From Shouchella oshimensis (GTDB lineage: Bacteria; Bacillota; Bacilli; Bacillales; Bacillaceae_D): 64,000 bases of DNA. A program made the position numbers and the translations under genes. The DNA is taken from the NCBI RefSeq assembly GCF_002019765.1, contig NZ_KV917380.1:3178576-3242575 (forward strand), read 5' to 3'. The notes under the pieces were generated by a model, which had not been told where the DNA came from, did no database searches, and saw only the letters and a program-made list of their open reading frames with translations. The stretch's first letter is position 1. Each line of letters starts with the position of its first letter. This document shows, in pieces, positions 8,692-16,277 of this stretch.

Positions 8692-8705
8692 TGTAAGCGC
8701 TTTAA
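8692..8705 (+). promoter_or_regulatory. Candidate CcpA catabolite-responsive element (cre)
   Basis: TGTAAGCGCTTTAA matches the cre consensus TGWAANCGNTNWCA at all but one position. It lies 20 bases before the thioesterase start, just after a TATACT -10-like box, a position where CcpA would block transcription. Confidence 0.5.
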
Positions 8706-8725
8706 AAATAGAATGGAGGCTAGAC

Positions 8726-9196
8726 ATGACTACTTTTACTGACGATCAACTTTCACAACTAAGCAAACTTGCAAAGAATACCTTAATTGAACATCTTGGC
8801 ATTACATATAAGGAGATTTCCCTAGATAAAGTCGTTATGACCATGCCAGTAGGGCCAAATGTGCATCAGCCCTATGGGGTTCTCCACGGTGGCGCCTCTG
8901 TTGTGCTTGCCGAAACAGCCGCTTCTATTGCTACAGCCATTAACATTGATCAAGAAACCCATGTTTGTTTTGGTATGGAAATAAACGCGAATCATATTCG
9001 TACTATGGCTGACGGTCTCCTTATTGCCACAGCCACTCCTTTTCACAAAGGTCGCTCTACAATGGTCTGGCATATTGAACTAACAAATGAAGAAGGAGAA
9101 ACCATCTGTATTTCGCGTTGTACTGTATCTGTAAGGAAAAAAAAGTTAACTAGCAACAAAAAAAGAGGCTGGGACATAAATAAAAGTAGTATTTGA
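8726..9196 (+). CDS. PaaI/MenI-like hotdog-fold thioesterase with repeat-derived tail
   Basis: A 156-residue protein; the first ~138 residues are a hotdog thioesterase with HQPYGVLHGGASVVLAETAAS, the HGG-containing substrate loop and central helix of the PaaI/YdiI/MenI group that hydrolyses aromatic or fatty acyl-CoA. The family normally ends shortly after SRCTVSVRKKK. Here the frame continues through KRGWDINKSSI, which is encoded by the left terminus of the repeat element starting at 9158, so insertion of that element appears to have replaced the native stop. GGAGG precedes the ATG, and a cre-like site suggests CcpA control. Confidence 0.8.
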   Translation: MTTFTDDQLSQLSKLAKNTLIEHLGITYKEISLDKVVMTMPVGPNVHQPYGVLHGGASVVLAETAASIATAINIDQETHVCFGMEINANHIRTMADGLLIATATPFHKGRSTMVWHIELTNEEGETICISRCTVSVRKKKLTSNKKRGWDINKSSI

Positions 9197-9445
9197 AAAG
9201 AGGAATAGTCTAAAATATGCTGAGTAGCACCGCTACAGGAGAATCCTTCGCTTTCCGGGGACACGGCCTCAGCCTCCTCCGTGGAAAACCGCCACTCCAG
9301 AGTCTTCAGACACGTGCTGATCCCCCAGGAGTCTTCGGATTCTCCTTCCGCTTATGTTCATATAAAACAAACGACGAACGTTCCTATTTTCAGGAATGTT
9401 CGTCATTTTGGTCTGTCTATCTACTTTTGTCCCAGCCTCTTTTTG
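9158..9445. repeat. Long inverted-repeat element with GAGGCTGGGACA termini
   Basis: The outer arms AAAAAAAGAGGCTGGGACA (9158-9175) and TGTCCCAGCCTCTTTTT (9429-9445) are inverted. Nested inside are GGAGAATCC / GGATTCTCC and ACGAACGTTCCT / AGGAATGTTCGT pairs. It carries no gene. Similar stem-loop repeats are scattered in many Bacillales genomes. On the minus strand the right arm may also act as the opuA terminator. Confidence 0.7.
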
Positions 9446-9448
9446 ATC

Positions 9449-10678
9449 TTATACCGGGCTTAATTCTTCTCTTGGATGGTACTCTTCTGTTTCGTCTACT
9501 TCTTCAGAGATTAATCCAGATAATACATGCACTCGCAAAATAATCCCTTCTAATTGCCCTTCCTCTGTAACCACAGCTAACGGAAAAGCAGATGTTAGTG
9601 CTTTAGGTATTAAGTCCGTCACATAGCAATCTTTGCTAACTCGTTGAATATCCTTTGACATAACGTCACTTAAAGCTTTCTTTTCTTTAATGCCTTTAAT
9701 AGCTTGATCGATTGTAAGAATGCCTTTTAACAACTGATGATCGTCAACAACAAAGACACTTGATAGCCCATTTCGCTTCATTTCTTTTACTGCCACATTC
9801 AAACCGTCTTCTACAGATACCACCGCGTTTGGTTTCATCATAATATGTGAGGCTTGAAACACTTTTGAACGGTCAATGTCTTTTATGAATTCGGAAATAT
9901 AATCATTTGCAGGGCTTTCCATAATTTCTTCTGGGGTTCCAATTTGAACTACTTTTCCATCTTTCATAACGGCTACTCGGTCACCAATTTTAAAGGCTTC
10001 ATTTACGTCGTGGGTAATAAAAATAATCGTCTTTTGAAGGCGTTCTTGAATGTCAAGAAGCTCACTTTGCATCTCTCTACGAATGAGTGGGTCAAGTGCA
10101 CTAAACGGTTCATCCATCAATAAAATGTCAGGGTCATTTGTTAATGCTCGAGCAAGCCCTACCCGTTGCTGCATGCCTCCTGATAGCTCGTCTGGATACT
10201 TATGTTCATACCCCTTTAACCCTACGATTTCGATATTTTTCATCGCAATTTCGCGCCTTTTTGCTTTAGGCATTTGTTTAATTTCTAATCCATACTCGAC
10301 ATTTGATAAAATGGTTCGATGGGTGAACAGTCCAAAATGCTGGAAAACCATTGCGATTTTATTTTGACGTACTTTTTTTAATTGGCTGTTTGAGTAAGCG
10401 ACAATGTTTTCTCCATCTAATACAATTTCTCCATCTGTAGGTTTGTTTAATAAATTAAAGCATCGAATGAGCGTTGATTTACCACTTCCAGAAAGACCCA
10501 TAATAACAAAGGTCTCTCCTTTCTTTATATCCATAGAAGCATCATAAACACCAACAGTATGGTTTGTTTTTGCTAGTATTTCTTCCTTTGTCATCCCTTG
10601 TTTAATCATAGGAATCACAGATTTCGGCTTTGGTCCAAAGATTTTTGAGACATTCTTAAGTGAAATTTGAATGGTCAT
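9449..10678 (-). CDS. opuAA: Glycine betaine/proline betaine ABC transporter ATPase OpuAA
   Basis: A 409-residue ATPase of the quaternary-amine transporter class. It has an OpuAA/ProV-type N-terminal extension, Walker A GLSGSGKST, the Q-loop VFQHFGLF, signature LSGGMQQRVGLA and Walker B ILLMDEPFSALD. Two C-terminal CBS repeats (~residues 270-395), which in OpuA sense ionic strength, complete it. The protein powers uptake of compatible solutes under osmotic stress. Its start overlaps the stop of the permease gene (ATGA). It is the last gene of an operon whose order, binding protein then permease then ATPase, is reversed from the B. subtilis opuA order. Confidence 0.93.
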   Translation of the reverse strand: MTIQISLKNVSKIFGPKPKSVIPMIKQGMTKEEILAKTNHTVGVYDASMDIKKGETFVIMGLSGSGKSTLIRCFNLLNKPTDGEIVLDGENIVAYSNSQLKKVRQNKIAMVFQHFGLFTHRTILSNVEYGLEIKQMPKAKRREIAMKNIEIVGLKGYEHKYPDELSGGMQQRVGLARALTNDPDILLMDEPFSALDPLIRREMQSELLDIQERLQKTIIFITHDVNEAFKIGDRVAVMKDGKVVQIGTPEEIMESPANDYISEFIKDIDRSKVFQASHIMMKPNAVVSVEDGLNVAVKEMKRNGLSSVFVVDDHQLLKGILTIDQAIKGIKEKKALSDVMSKDIQRVSKDCYVTDLIPKALTSAFPLAVVTEEGQLEGIILRVHVLSGLISEEVDETEEYHPREELSPV

Positions 10679-11568
10679 GACGTCACTCTCCTATGTCTTT
10701 GAATTTTATTTGCAAATCCATTTGTCATTCGGTCAATGATAATGGCAAGAAATACAATACTAAGTCCCGCCTCTGCACCTAGTGAAATGTCAACGCGATT
10801 AATGGCTACTAGTACTTGTGCTCCTAATCCACCTGCTCCAACCATCGAAGCAATAACAACCATCGCTAGTGCCATCATAGTCGTCTGGTTTACACCAGCC
10901 ATAATCGTTGGAACGGCTTGCGGCAGTTGCACTTTCCATAATGTTTGAGCTTTTGAAGAGCCGAACGATTGAGCAGATTCAACCATTGCAGGACTGACGC
11001 CTCTAATAGCCAATTCAGTTAAACGCACAACTGGCGGTACTGCATAAATAATCGTTGCGAAAATAGCCGATACATTCCCAAGTCCGAAAAAGAAGATAGC
11101 TGGGATTAGATAAATAAAACTTGGCATCGTCTGCATGGCATCAAGTATAGGACGCATCACGATTGAAAAACGATGACTAAAGGCCATGATAATACCGAGT
11201 GGAATTCCTATAATTAAGCATATTAAGACAGCGGCTATTATGATGGCTAAAGTCGTCATCATTTCAGACCATAGCCCAAATGCGCCAATGATAAAAATAA
11301 AAGCACCATAGATGAGACCAGAACTCCATTTTTGAAAAAACCAACCAAGTGCAATCACAATGAATATAAATAGCCACCATGGAAATAAGTCGAGGAAATC
11401 ATTTATACCGTTAATGGTATTGACGCTTATAAAATAAATAAAATCAAATACACCTGCACCGGCTTCTGTTAGCCAGCTAATAAATGCATCGATATAGTCC
11501 CCTAGATTTAAACGAATATCTGGAAAATTGTTCATCGTCTCACGATACACGTTGGTGTATCCATTCAC
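10675..11568 (-). CDS. opuAB: Glycine betaine ABC transporter permease OpuAB
   Basis: A 297-residue inner-membrane permease with a long N-terminal stretch including several hydrophobic helices and a BPD_transp_1 domain. The EAA coupling loop is visible as SAQSFGSSKAQTLWKVQLPQAVP, which contacts the ATPase. Similar to ProW/OpuAB. It overlaps opuAA by four bases and follows opuAC across a 56-base gap containing a stable hairpin. Function: translocation of glycine betaine or related osmoprotectants. Confidence 0.92.
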   Translation of the reverse strand: MNGYTNVYRETMNNFPDIRLNLGDYIDAFISWLTEAGAGVFDFIYFISVNTINGINDFLDLFPWWLFIFIVIALGWFFQKWSSGLIYGAFIFIIGAFGLWSEMMTTLAIIIAAVLICLIIGIPLGIIMAFSHRFSIVMRPILDAMQTMPSFIYLIPAIFFFGLGNVSAIFATIIYAVPPVVRLTELAIRGVSPAMVESAQSFGSSKAQTLWKVQLPQAVPTIMAGVNQTTMMALAMVVIASMVGAGGLGAQVLVAINRVDISLGAEAGLSIVFLAIIIDRMTNGFANKIQRHRRVTS

Positions 11569-11594
11569 CTCGTTTCGGAAAATTCGAAAACACT

Positions 11595-11622
11595 AAGCAG
11601 GCTAGCGTACAGCTAGCCGCTT
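11595..11622 (-). promoter_or_regulatory. Intercistronic hairpin between opuAC and opuAB
   Basis: GGCTAGC pairs with GCTAGCC around a five-base loop, extended by AAGC/GCTT with one bulged base. No T-run follows on the minus strand. Such hairpins often protect the upstream mRNA segment, which would give more binding protein than permease. Confidence 0.55.
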
Positions 11623-11624
11623 CT

Positions 11625-12632
11625 TTATTTAATCGCATTAACTACTTTTTCAGCGATATCATCTGGTAACCAACTTGTCCATACGTCTTCATGCTCTTCT
11701 AACCAACGCATAGCTGCTTCTTCCTCAGTCAATCCATCTTCTTCCATATATAGTAATGCTTCTTCTGTTAAAGCACTGCTCGTTTCGTAATTTTCAAGAA
11801 ATTCAACAACATCAGGTGCTTGGTCTGGAAGGTGTTGATTCACAGCAACCGTTACATCGTTTGGCGGAAATTCAGTCGAACGGTCTTCTTCCCATTGATC
11901 TTGATTGTATTCATCTTCTTCAAGTAATGTTAGATCGTACTTCGCTGTAATGCCAGTTGGTTCCCAGTAATAACCAACCCAACCTTCACCAGCGTCATAA
12001 GCTCGCACTAAATCTGTTACCATACCTGAATCTGAACCAGGGGCGAACAAATTAAACGTTTCACCAAGTTCGTATGTTTCGAATTTCGTTGAGATATCAT
12101 CATAAATCGCCCAATCACTTGGAGCGTTCAACACTCGTCCCTTAGAAGAATCCTCTGGGTCAGGAAAAACATCTGGATAGTCCACAAGCTGATCCACTCG
12201 ACGTAAATCTGGCGCTAAAGGCTCGATCCCTCTTTCTTCATCTCCTTCAATGACATAGGTTGGAACGTATAAGCCTTGAACATTGTCATCAAAATTTGTT
12301 GATACTTCAATGATGTCGCCTGATTCAATGGATTCATCGTAAAGGTCTCGAATGTTATCTGTCCATACTTCCATATAGACATTAATATCACCATCACGTA
12401 ACCCTTGTACAGTTGCTGCAGTAGATCCCATTGTTGTATCTGTATCCATTTCATATCCTTCTTCAATAATAGTCTGAGCGATAGCATTATGAATTCGAAT
12501 ACTCTCCCACCCTGCATCGGCAAACGTAATGACCGAGAGTTCATTTGCACTGTCAGCGCCATCACCGCATGCCGACAGCAGGGCGATTGCCGCTACTAGA
12601 CTTACACTCGTACCTAAACTTTTCTTTTTCAT
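11625..12632 (-). CDS. opuAC: Glycine betaine-binding lipoprotein OpuAC
   Basis: A 335-residue substrate-binding lipoprotein. The signal peptide ends with the lipobox LLSAC, so Cys22 would be lipid-anchored. The mature part is an OpuAC/ProX periplasmic-binding fold with ITFADAGWESIRIHNAIA and EGWVGYYWEPTG, including Trp residues of the kind that cage quaternary amines. The mature protein is strikingly acidic, as usual for extracytoplasmic proteins of alkaliphiles and halotolerant bacilli. It is promoter-proximal in the opu operon. Confidence 0.92.
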   Translation of the reverse strand: MKKKSLGTSVSLVAAIALLSACGDGADSANELSVITFADAGWESIRIHNAIAQTIIEEGYEMDTDTTMGSTAATVQGLRDGDINVYMEVWTDNIRDLYDESIESGDIIEVSTNFDDNVQGLYVPTYVIEGDEERGIEPLAPDLRRVDQLVDYPDVFPDPEDSSKGRVLNAPSDWAIYDDISTKFETYELGETFNLFAPGSDSGMVTDLVRAYDAGEGWVGYYWEPTGITAKYDLTLLEEDEYNQDQWEEDRSTEFPPNDVTVAVNQHLPDQAPDVVEFLENYETSSALTEEALLYMEEDGLTEEEAAMRWLEEHEDVWTSWLPDDIAEKVVNAIK

Positions 12633-12708
12633 TTATTTACCCCTTTTTTATTTTATTTTCCACCTTGTATAGGTGTTGATGCTATTAAGATTGCATAGAT
12701 TGCTTCTT

Positions 12709-12737
12709 ATTATAGTGAAGCGTTTACTTATTCACAA
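12709..12737 (-). promoter_or_regulatory. SigmaA-type promoter of the opuA operon
   Basis: On the minus strand TTGTGA (12732-12737) and TATAAT (12709-12714) are separated by exactly 17 bases, about 75 bases before opuAC. The rest of the 343-base gap 12633-12975 holds only the convergent-side ABC-F terminator and no credible gene. Confidence 0.65.
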
Positions 12738-12928
12738 ACTTGATTTTTTTGTGTTTTATAGAGTTTTCCGTCATATACAGGGGAGATTGAATAGTAGGGC
12801 TTTTTTCCCTTACAAATCATCAATGATTCAATCATTTACGACACGATTCGACTTTAACCTCCTTTTTTTCAAAAATTCTCTAAACGAGATCGTGGGTACC
12901 CTTTCCCGGATTTTGTCGAAGTTAAACC

Positions 12929-12965
12929 AAAAAAGACGAAACAACACTAACTGATTGCTTCGTCT
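12929..12965 (-). terminator. Terminator of the ABC-F gene
   Basis: On the minus strand AGACGAAGCAA pairs with TTGTTTCGTCT (one mismatch) around a ten-base loop, followed by TTTTTGG, directly after the ABC-F stop codon. Confidence 0.75.
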
Positions 12966-12975
12966 CTGACTATAG

Positions 12976-14568
12976 CTACCTTTTCAATGCTTGCTTTTTC
13001 TTTAACAGTTCTTGAAATTGCTGGTCTAATTGATTCTTCTCGCTCTCATCTGTCACAGTTGATAAACGTGACAACAGCTCTGATAGTTTAAAGTCGATGG
13101 TCAATAAAGACTCGTCTGGTTTTTCTAATTCTTCCTCCTCTCTAGTAACCTCCCGAATCTTTGCGTGTTTATCATCGAAGGATAGCTGATGGGTCGCAAC
13201 ATCCTCCACTAATGTCCGATCATGTGTAACAAAGAGGATGGTACCTGGAAATTGATTCATCACTTCTTTAAGAGAATCTTTCGTCGTTAGATCCAGATAA
13301 TTCGTTGGCTCATCTAAAAGCCAAAGGTTTACATCACTTAAAAACACTTTTGCTAAAGCAGTACGAACTCGCTCACCACCACTCAAGTCCATTCCTTTTT
13401 TAAAAACGTCTTCTCGTTTAAAAGCTAACCGAGATAAGACGGTTCGAATAAATGTTTCTGAATAAGGACTGCCTTTCCCTACATTCTCAAGAATCGTTTC
13501 ATCATCTAAAATATCGTGCTGGTGCTGTGAGAAATAGCCTAGCTTTGCTGGCTTAGCAATTGTCATTTGCCGACGCTCAATTTGCTGTAAAAGCGTCGAT
13601 TTTCCTGATCCATTTTTTCCTAAAATGGCAATACGACTACCTGCTGGCACAACCCCATTCACTTCCTTCAGAAATCGTCCCTCTATACACACTTGAAAAG
13701 CTTTAAATTCAACAAGCTGTTTACTATGAACTATTGGAAAGCGACTTAGGTCAAACTGAATCTTTGTTTCTTCTTTTGGCTTTTCTTTCTTTTCCAGTTG
13801 ATTTGCTCGTGTTACCATTGCCTCAGCTGCCCGGTTTATTTTTGCTTTTTGAACATTGCTGCTACGCTTATGCAAACGTGCTTCAGAATTCCCCATTCTT
13901 GACGGTGCCTTTTTAATCTGATCGGAACGACGCTGTGCTTGTTGTGCAGCTTGTAAGAGCCTATTCTTTTCAGATTGATACGATTGATAGGCTTTGTGCG
14001 CTTCGTCTAATTCTTTTTGCTTTTGAGCTTGATAGGCGTCATAGTTCCCCTCATATACGTTTATTTTTCCATCTTCAATCTCCCAAATTGACGTACACAC
14101 ATTATTAAGGAATGTTTTGTCATGTGACGTAACTAAAAGACCTCCTGAGAATGAGGTAAATACTTGTTCAAGTTGCTCGATCCCTTCCAAATCTAAATGA
14201 CTAGTCGGCTCATCTGCTAGTAGCAGCAACGCATTTGCTTCAAGGGCTTTGGCAATTCTTGCTCGTGTTTGCTCTCCTCCACTTTTATGAGCGTGTGCTG
14301 ACACTTGCCATTGATTTGCTTCTTTCGGTGATAATGAAGCTGACTGCTGATGAAGTTGTGGAATATAGGCTGTTTTTTCATAATGAGTTACTTGCCCAAA
14401 ATCTGCTTTACTATAGCCTGCTAGAACGTGCAACAATGTTGTCTTTCCAGCACCATTCTTACCAACTAATCCAATGCGTTGGCCTTTATAAATAAATAAT
14501 GGTTCACTATCTAAAATGACTCTGGCACCGAACTGTTTTTCTATTTTTGTTGTTTGTAGCAATAACAT
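12976..14568 (-). CDS. ABC-F family ribosomal protection-type ATPase
   Basis: A 530-residue protein with two ABC ATPase domains and no membrane segment, the ABC-F layout. Domain 1 has GKNGAGKTT, KSGGEQTRARIAKAL and LLLADEPTSHLD; domain 2 has GKNGSGKST, LSGGERVRTALAKV and LLDEPTNYLD. Between them is a long basic, helical linker (~residues 190-270, rich in K, R and Q) that in ABC-F proteins reaches the ribosomal P site. The length and the Vga/Msr/VmlR-like termini suggest antibiotic-resistance or ribosome-rescue ABC-F rather than EttA/Uup. A leader region with an SD-sequestering terminator precedes it, as in inducible resistance ABC-F genes. The drug spectrum cannot be predicted. Confidence 0.87.
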   Translation of the reverse strand: MLLLQTTKIEKQFGARVILDSEPLFIYKGQRIGLVGKNGAGKTTLLHVLAGYSKADFGQVTHYEKTAYIPQLHQQSASLSPKEANQWQVSAHAHKSGGEQTRARIAKALEANALLLLADEPTSHLDLEGIEQLEQVFTSFSGGLLVTSHDKTFLNNVCTSIWEIEDGKINVYEGNYDAYQAQKQKELDEAHKAYQSYQSEKNRLLQAAQQAQRRSDQIKKAPSRMGNSEARLHKRSSNVQKAKINRAAEAMVTRANQLEKKEKPKEETKIQFDLSRFPIVHSKQLVEFKAFQVCIEGRFLKEVNGVVPAGSRIAILGKNGSGKSTLLQQIERRQMTIAKPAKLGYFSQHQHDILDDETILENVGKGSPYSETFIRTVLSRLAFKREDVFKKGMDLSGGERVRTALAKVFLSDVNLWLLDEPTNYLDLTTKDSLKEVMNQFPGTILFVTHDRTLVEDVATHQLSFDDKHAKIREVTREEEELEKPDESLLTIDFKLSELLSRLSTVTDESEKNQLDQQFQELLKKKQALKR

Positions 14569-14570
14569 AC

Positions 14571-14599
14571 AAAAAACCCCCTCTAGTATAGTTAGAGAG
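14571..14599 (-). promoter_or_regulatory. Attenuator hairpin covering the ABC-F ribosome binding site
   Basis: On the minus strand CTCTCTA pairs with TAGAGGG around a seven-base loop, followed by GGTTTTTTGT and the ABC-F ATG. The same hairpin therefore looks like an intrinsic terminator and hides the Shine-Dalgarno AGAGGGGG. Opening it would permit both transcription and translation. Confidence 0.55.
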
Positions 14600-14634
14600 A
14601 GTTCGCCCGTAAGAAATTAGTCAACAAAAAGACA

Positions 14635-14664
14635 CTACCCCACCGTTTCTAGTGGCGGTTGCAT
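14635..14664 (-). CDS. Putative 9-residue leader peptide of the ABC-F gene
   Basis: A minus-strand ATG preceded by AGGGTG with five-base spacing opens the short frame MQPPLETVG followed by TAG, about 65 bases before the attenuator hairpin. The Pro-Pro pair is a natural ribosome pause site. A stalled ribosome here could alter folding downstream. It is supported by position and ribosome binding site only. Confidence 0.4.
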   Translation of the reverse strand: MQPPLETVG

Positions 14665-14895
14665 TTTTTCACCCTAATCTATGAAGACAGACGAATCCTA
14701 CTCTAACGTTCATGAAAAAAAATATCCAACTCTCATTCGAGTGAATAAATGATTATTCCATTACGTTGGGTCGACTCGATTACTGCTTCATTGTATTAGG
14801 CACCAATTTCCTTTCTTATAAGATGGCTCTAATAATGCCATAGGCAAAACGCTTTGTCAATTGCTCTTTTTGGTAACGTGGAAAAATCCGATAAT

Positions 14896-14933
14896 GAAAA
14901 GGGATCTTACCTTGTTCGATAAGATCCCTTTTC
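14896..14933. terminator. Strong bidirectional terminator after the gatD-like gene
   Basis: GAAAAGGGATCTTA pairs perfectly over 14 bases with TAAGATCCCTTTTC around a ten-base loop. It closes the minus-strand PTS/polyol operon. The remaining gap 14665-14895 shows no gene. Confidence 0.75.
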
Positions 14934-14994
14934 CATACAAAGATATACCCTTACACCGCTTTGGGCGTTTCTACATCAGTGCTTGTACAGCTTA

Positions 14995-16053
14995 CTAAAT
15001 CGTTTGTGCTTGCGGATAAAACAAAACTTTTACGAAGCCCTTTTCTCCAGAAGTCATTCTCTTAAATACGTCAGGTCCTTCGTTGAGGGGAAGTCGATGA
15101 CTAATCATTGGAGCACCATTTATGGCGCCTGTTTTCATATAATGAATCGTTGCTTGCCATTCTCGACCAGGGAAAGGGGCAGAGAGCGCATTCCAAGATC
15201 CATGTATACTTAACTCATTTCGCACAATCTGTTCAAAATAAAAGCGTTCAATTGGCACATCTCCATAAGGAATGCCTAAATAAACCACTTCTCCTCCCTT
15301 TTTAGGGAGAGCCAGCACTTGAGCTGACGTAATAGGAGATCCTGCTGATTCAATTGCAACATCTACACCTAAATCACCTGTTAACGCTCGTATTTGTTCA
15401 TGAGCTAATTTTTCTTTTGAATTAACTAGCACATCTGCCCCCATACGTTGCGCTATCTCTAGCTTTTCATCATCAATATCAATCGCAAAGATTTGACGTG
15501 CTCCAAAGATTTTTGCCCATTGAATCGCTAACAGTCCTATGCTACCACAACCCATTATTGCCACCGTTGCACCAGGCTGAATGTTCGTGCGATAGAAACC
15601 GTGTGCTACTACTGCCGACGGTTCAATAAGTGCAGCCGTTTCGTCATCAACCTCATCTGGTAAAGGAAGTACTTGAGTGGAAGGCAAAACAATATATTCC
15701 GCAAAGGCACCATCCTGCTTAGCACCAACAACGTGCAAAGAGCTGCACCTACTTGGTTCTCCTATTTGACAATAATGACACGTGCCACATTGAAAGGTTG
15801 GACAAACGGCTACACGCATCCCTTTTTGAAGATGCGAAACAGATGAACCAGTTTCCACAATGATACCTGTACACTCGTGACCAAAAATCGTACCAGGAAC
15901 GTATGGACCGAGTTTTTTATAACGAGACAAATCTGATCCACATATACCAACAGTTGAGATTTTAATGCGTACATCATCGCTATGAACAAGCGTCGGCATT
16001 GGAGCCTCTTCATAACGAATATCTTGAACACCATATAATTTTAAAGACTCCAT
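14995..16053 (-). CDS. gatD: Zinc-dependent polyol-phosphate dehydrogenase (GatD-like)
   Basis: A 352-residue medium-chain dehydrogenase. Visible are GICGSDL (catalytic zinc Cys), GHECTG, a structural-zinc cluster CGTCHYCQIGEPSRC, the nucleotide-binding GCGSIGLLA and a C-terminal SWNALSAPFPGREW segment close to galactitol-1-phosphate 5-dehydrogenase. Related enzymes in Enterococcus and in an alkaliphilic Bacillus oxidise arabitol phosphate, so the polyol is uncertain. It starts four bases after the stop of a 52-residue membrane peptide and is last in the gat-type PTS operon. Confidence 0.85.
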   Translation of the reverse strand: MESLKLYGVQDIRYEEAPMPTLVHSDDVRIKISTVGICGSDLSRYKKLGPYVPGTIFGHECTGIIVETGSSVSHLQKGMRVAVCPTFQCGTCHYCQIGEPSRCSSLHVVGAKQDGAFAEYIVLPSTQVLPLPDEVDDETAALIEPSAVVAHGFYRTNIQPGATVAIMGCGSIGLLAIQWAKIFGARQIFAIDIDDEKLEIAQRMGADVLVNSKEKLAHEQIRALTGDLGVDVAIESAGSPITSAQVLALPKKGGEVVYLGIPYGDVPIERFYFEQIVRNELSIHGSWNALSAPFPGREWQATIHYMKTGAINGAPMISHRLPLNEGPDVFKRMTSGEKGFVKVLFYPQAQTI

Positions 16054-16056
16054 CCT

Positions 16057-16215
16057 CTATGATTGCTCCTTTGCTTGTTTTCCTTTACGCTTTCGAATAA
16101 GAGCAAACAGCGCGATCCCAACAACCACTGTGTTGAAAACCATCTGATGTTCAAAATAAAAATCACCGATTCCTCGCATTGGTCCAAGCATAAAATCTAA
16201 AAACATATCTGTCAT
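16057..16215 (-). CDS. Small 52-residue membrane protein in the polyol PTS operon
   Basis: A short frame starting MTDMFLDFMLGPMRG, with one hydrophobic helix (about VFNTVVVGIALFALI, residues 27-40) and a basic C-tail RKRKGKQAKEQS. GGAGG precedes its ATG with good spacing, and its stop is three bases before the gatD-like ATG, so it is very likely translated. The positive-inside rule places the tail in the cytoplasm. I know no function; position between two dehydrogenases and behind the IIC permease suggests an accessory of the transporter or an enzyme-docking peptide (inference). Confidence 0.7.
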   Translation of the reverse strand: MTDMFLDFMLGPMRGIGDFYFEHQMVFNTVVVGIALFALIRKRKGKQAKEQS

Positions 16216-16241
16216 CTTTGTTTCCTCCATCCATTATGGGA

Positions 16242-16265
16242 GAAGGAAGAGCAAGCTCTTCCTTC
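16242..16265 (-). promoter_or_regulatory. Intercistronic hairpin in the PTS operon
   Basis: GAAGGAAGAGC pairs perfectly with GCTCTTCCTTC with a two-base tip, between the second dehydrogenase and the 52-residue peptide gene. No long T-run follows, so transcript stabilisation or partial attenuation is more likely than termination. Confidence 0.55.
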
Positions 16266-16277
16266 CTCGTATTGTCG

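Noticed and set aside
12673-12954. 93-codon plus-strand frame between opuAC and the ABC-F gene
   Set aside because: It overlaps the opu promoter and the ABC-F terminator, is low-complexity Leu/Phe/Arg and has no ribosome binding site.
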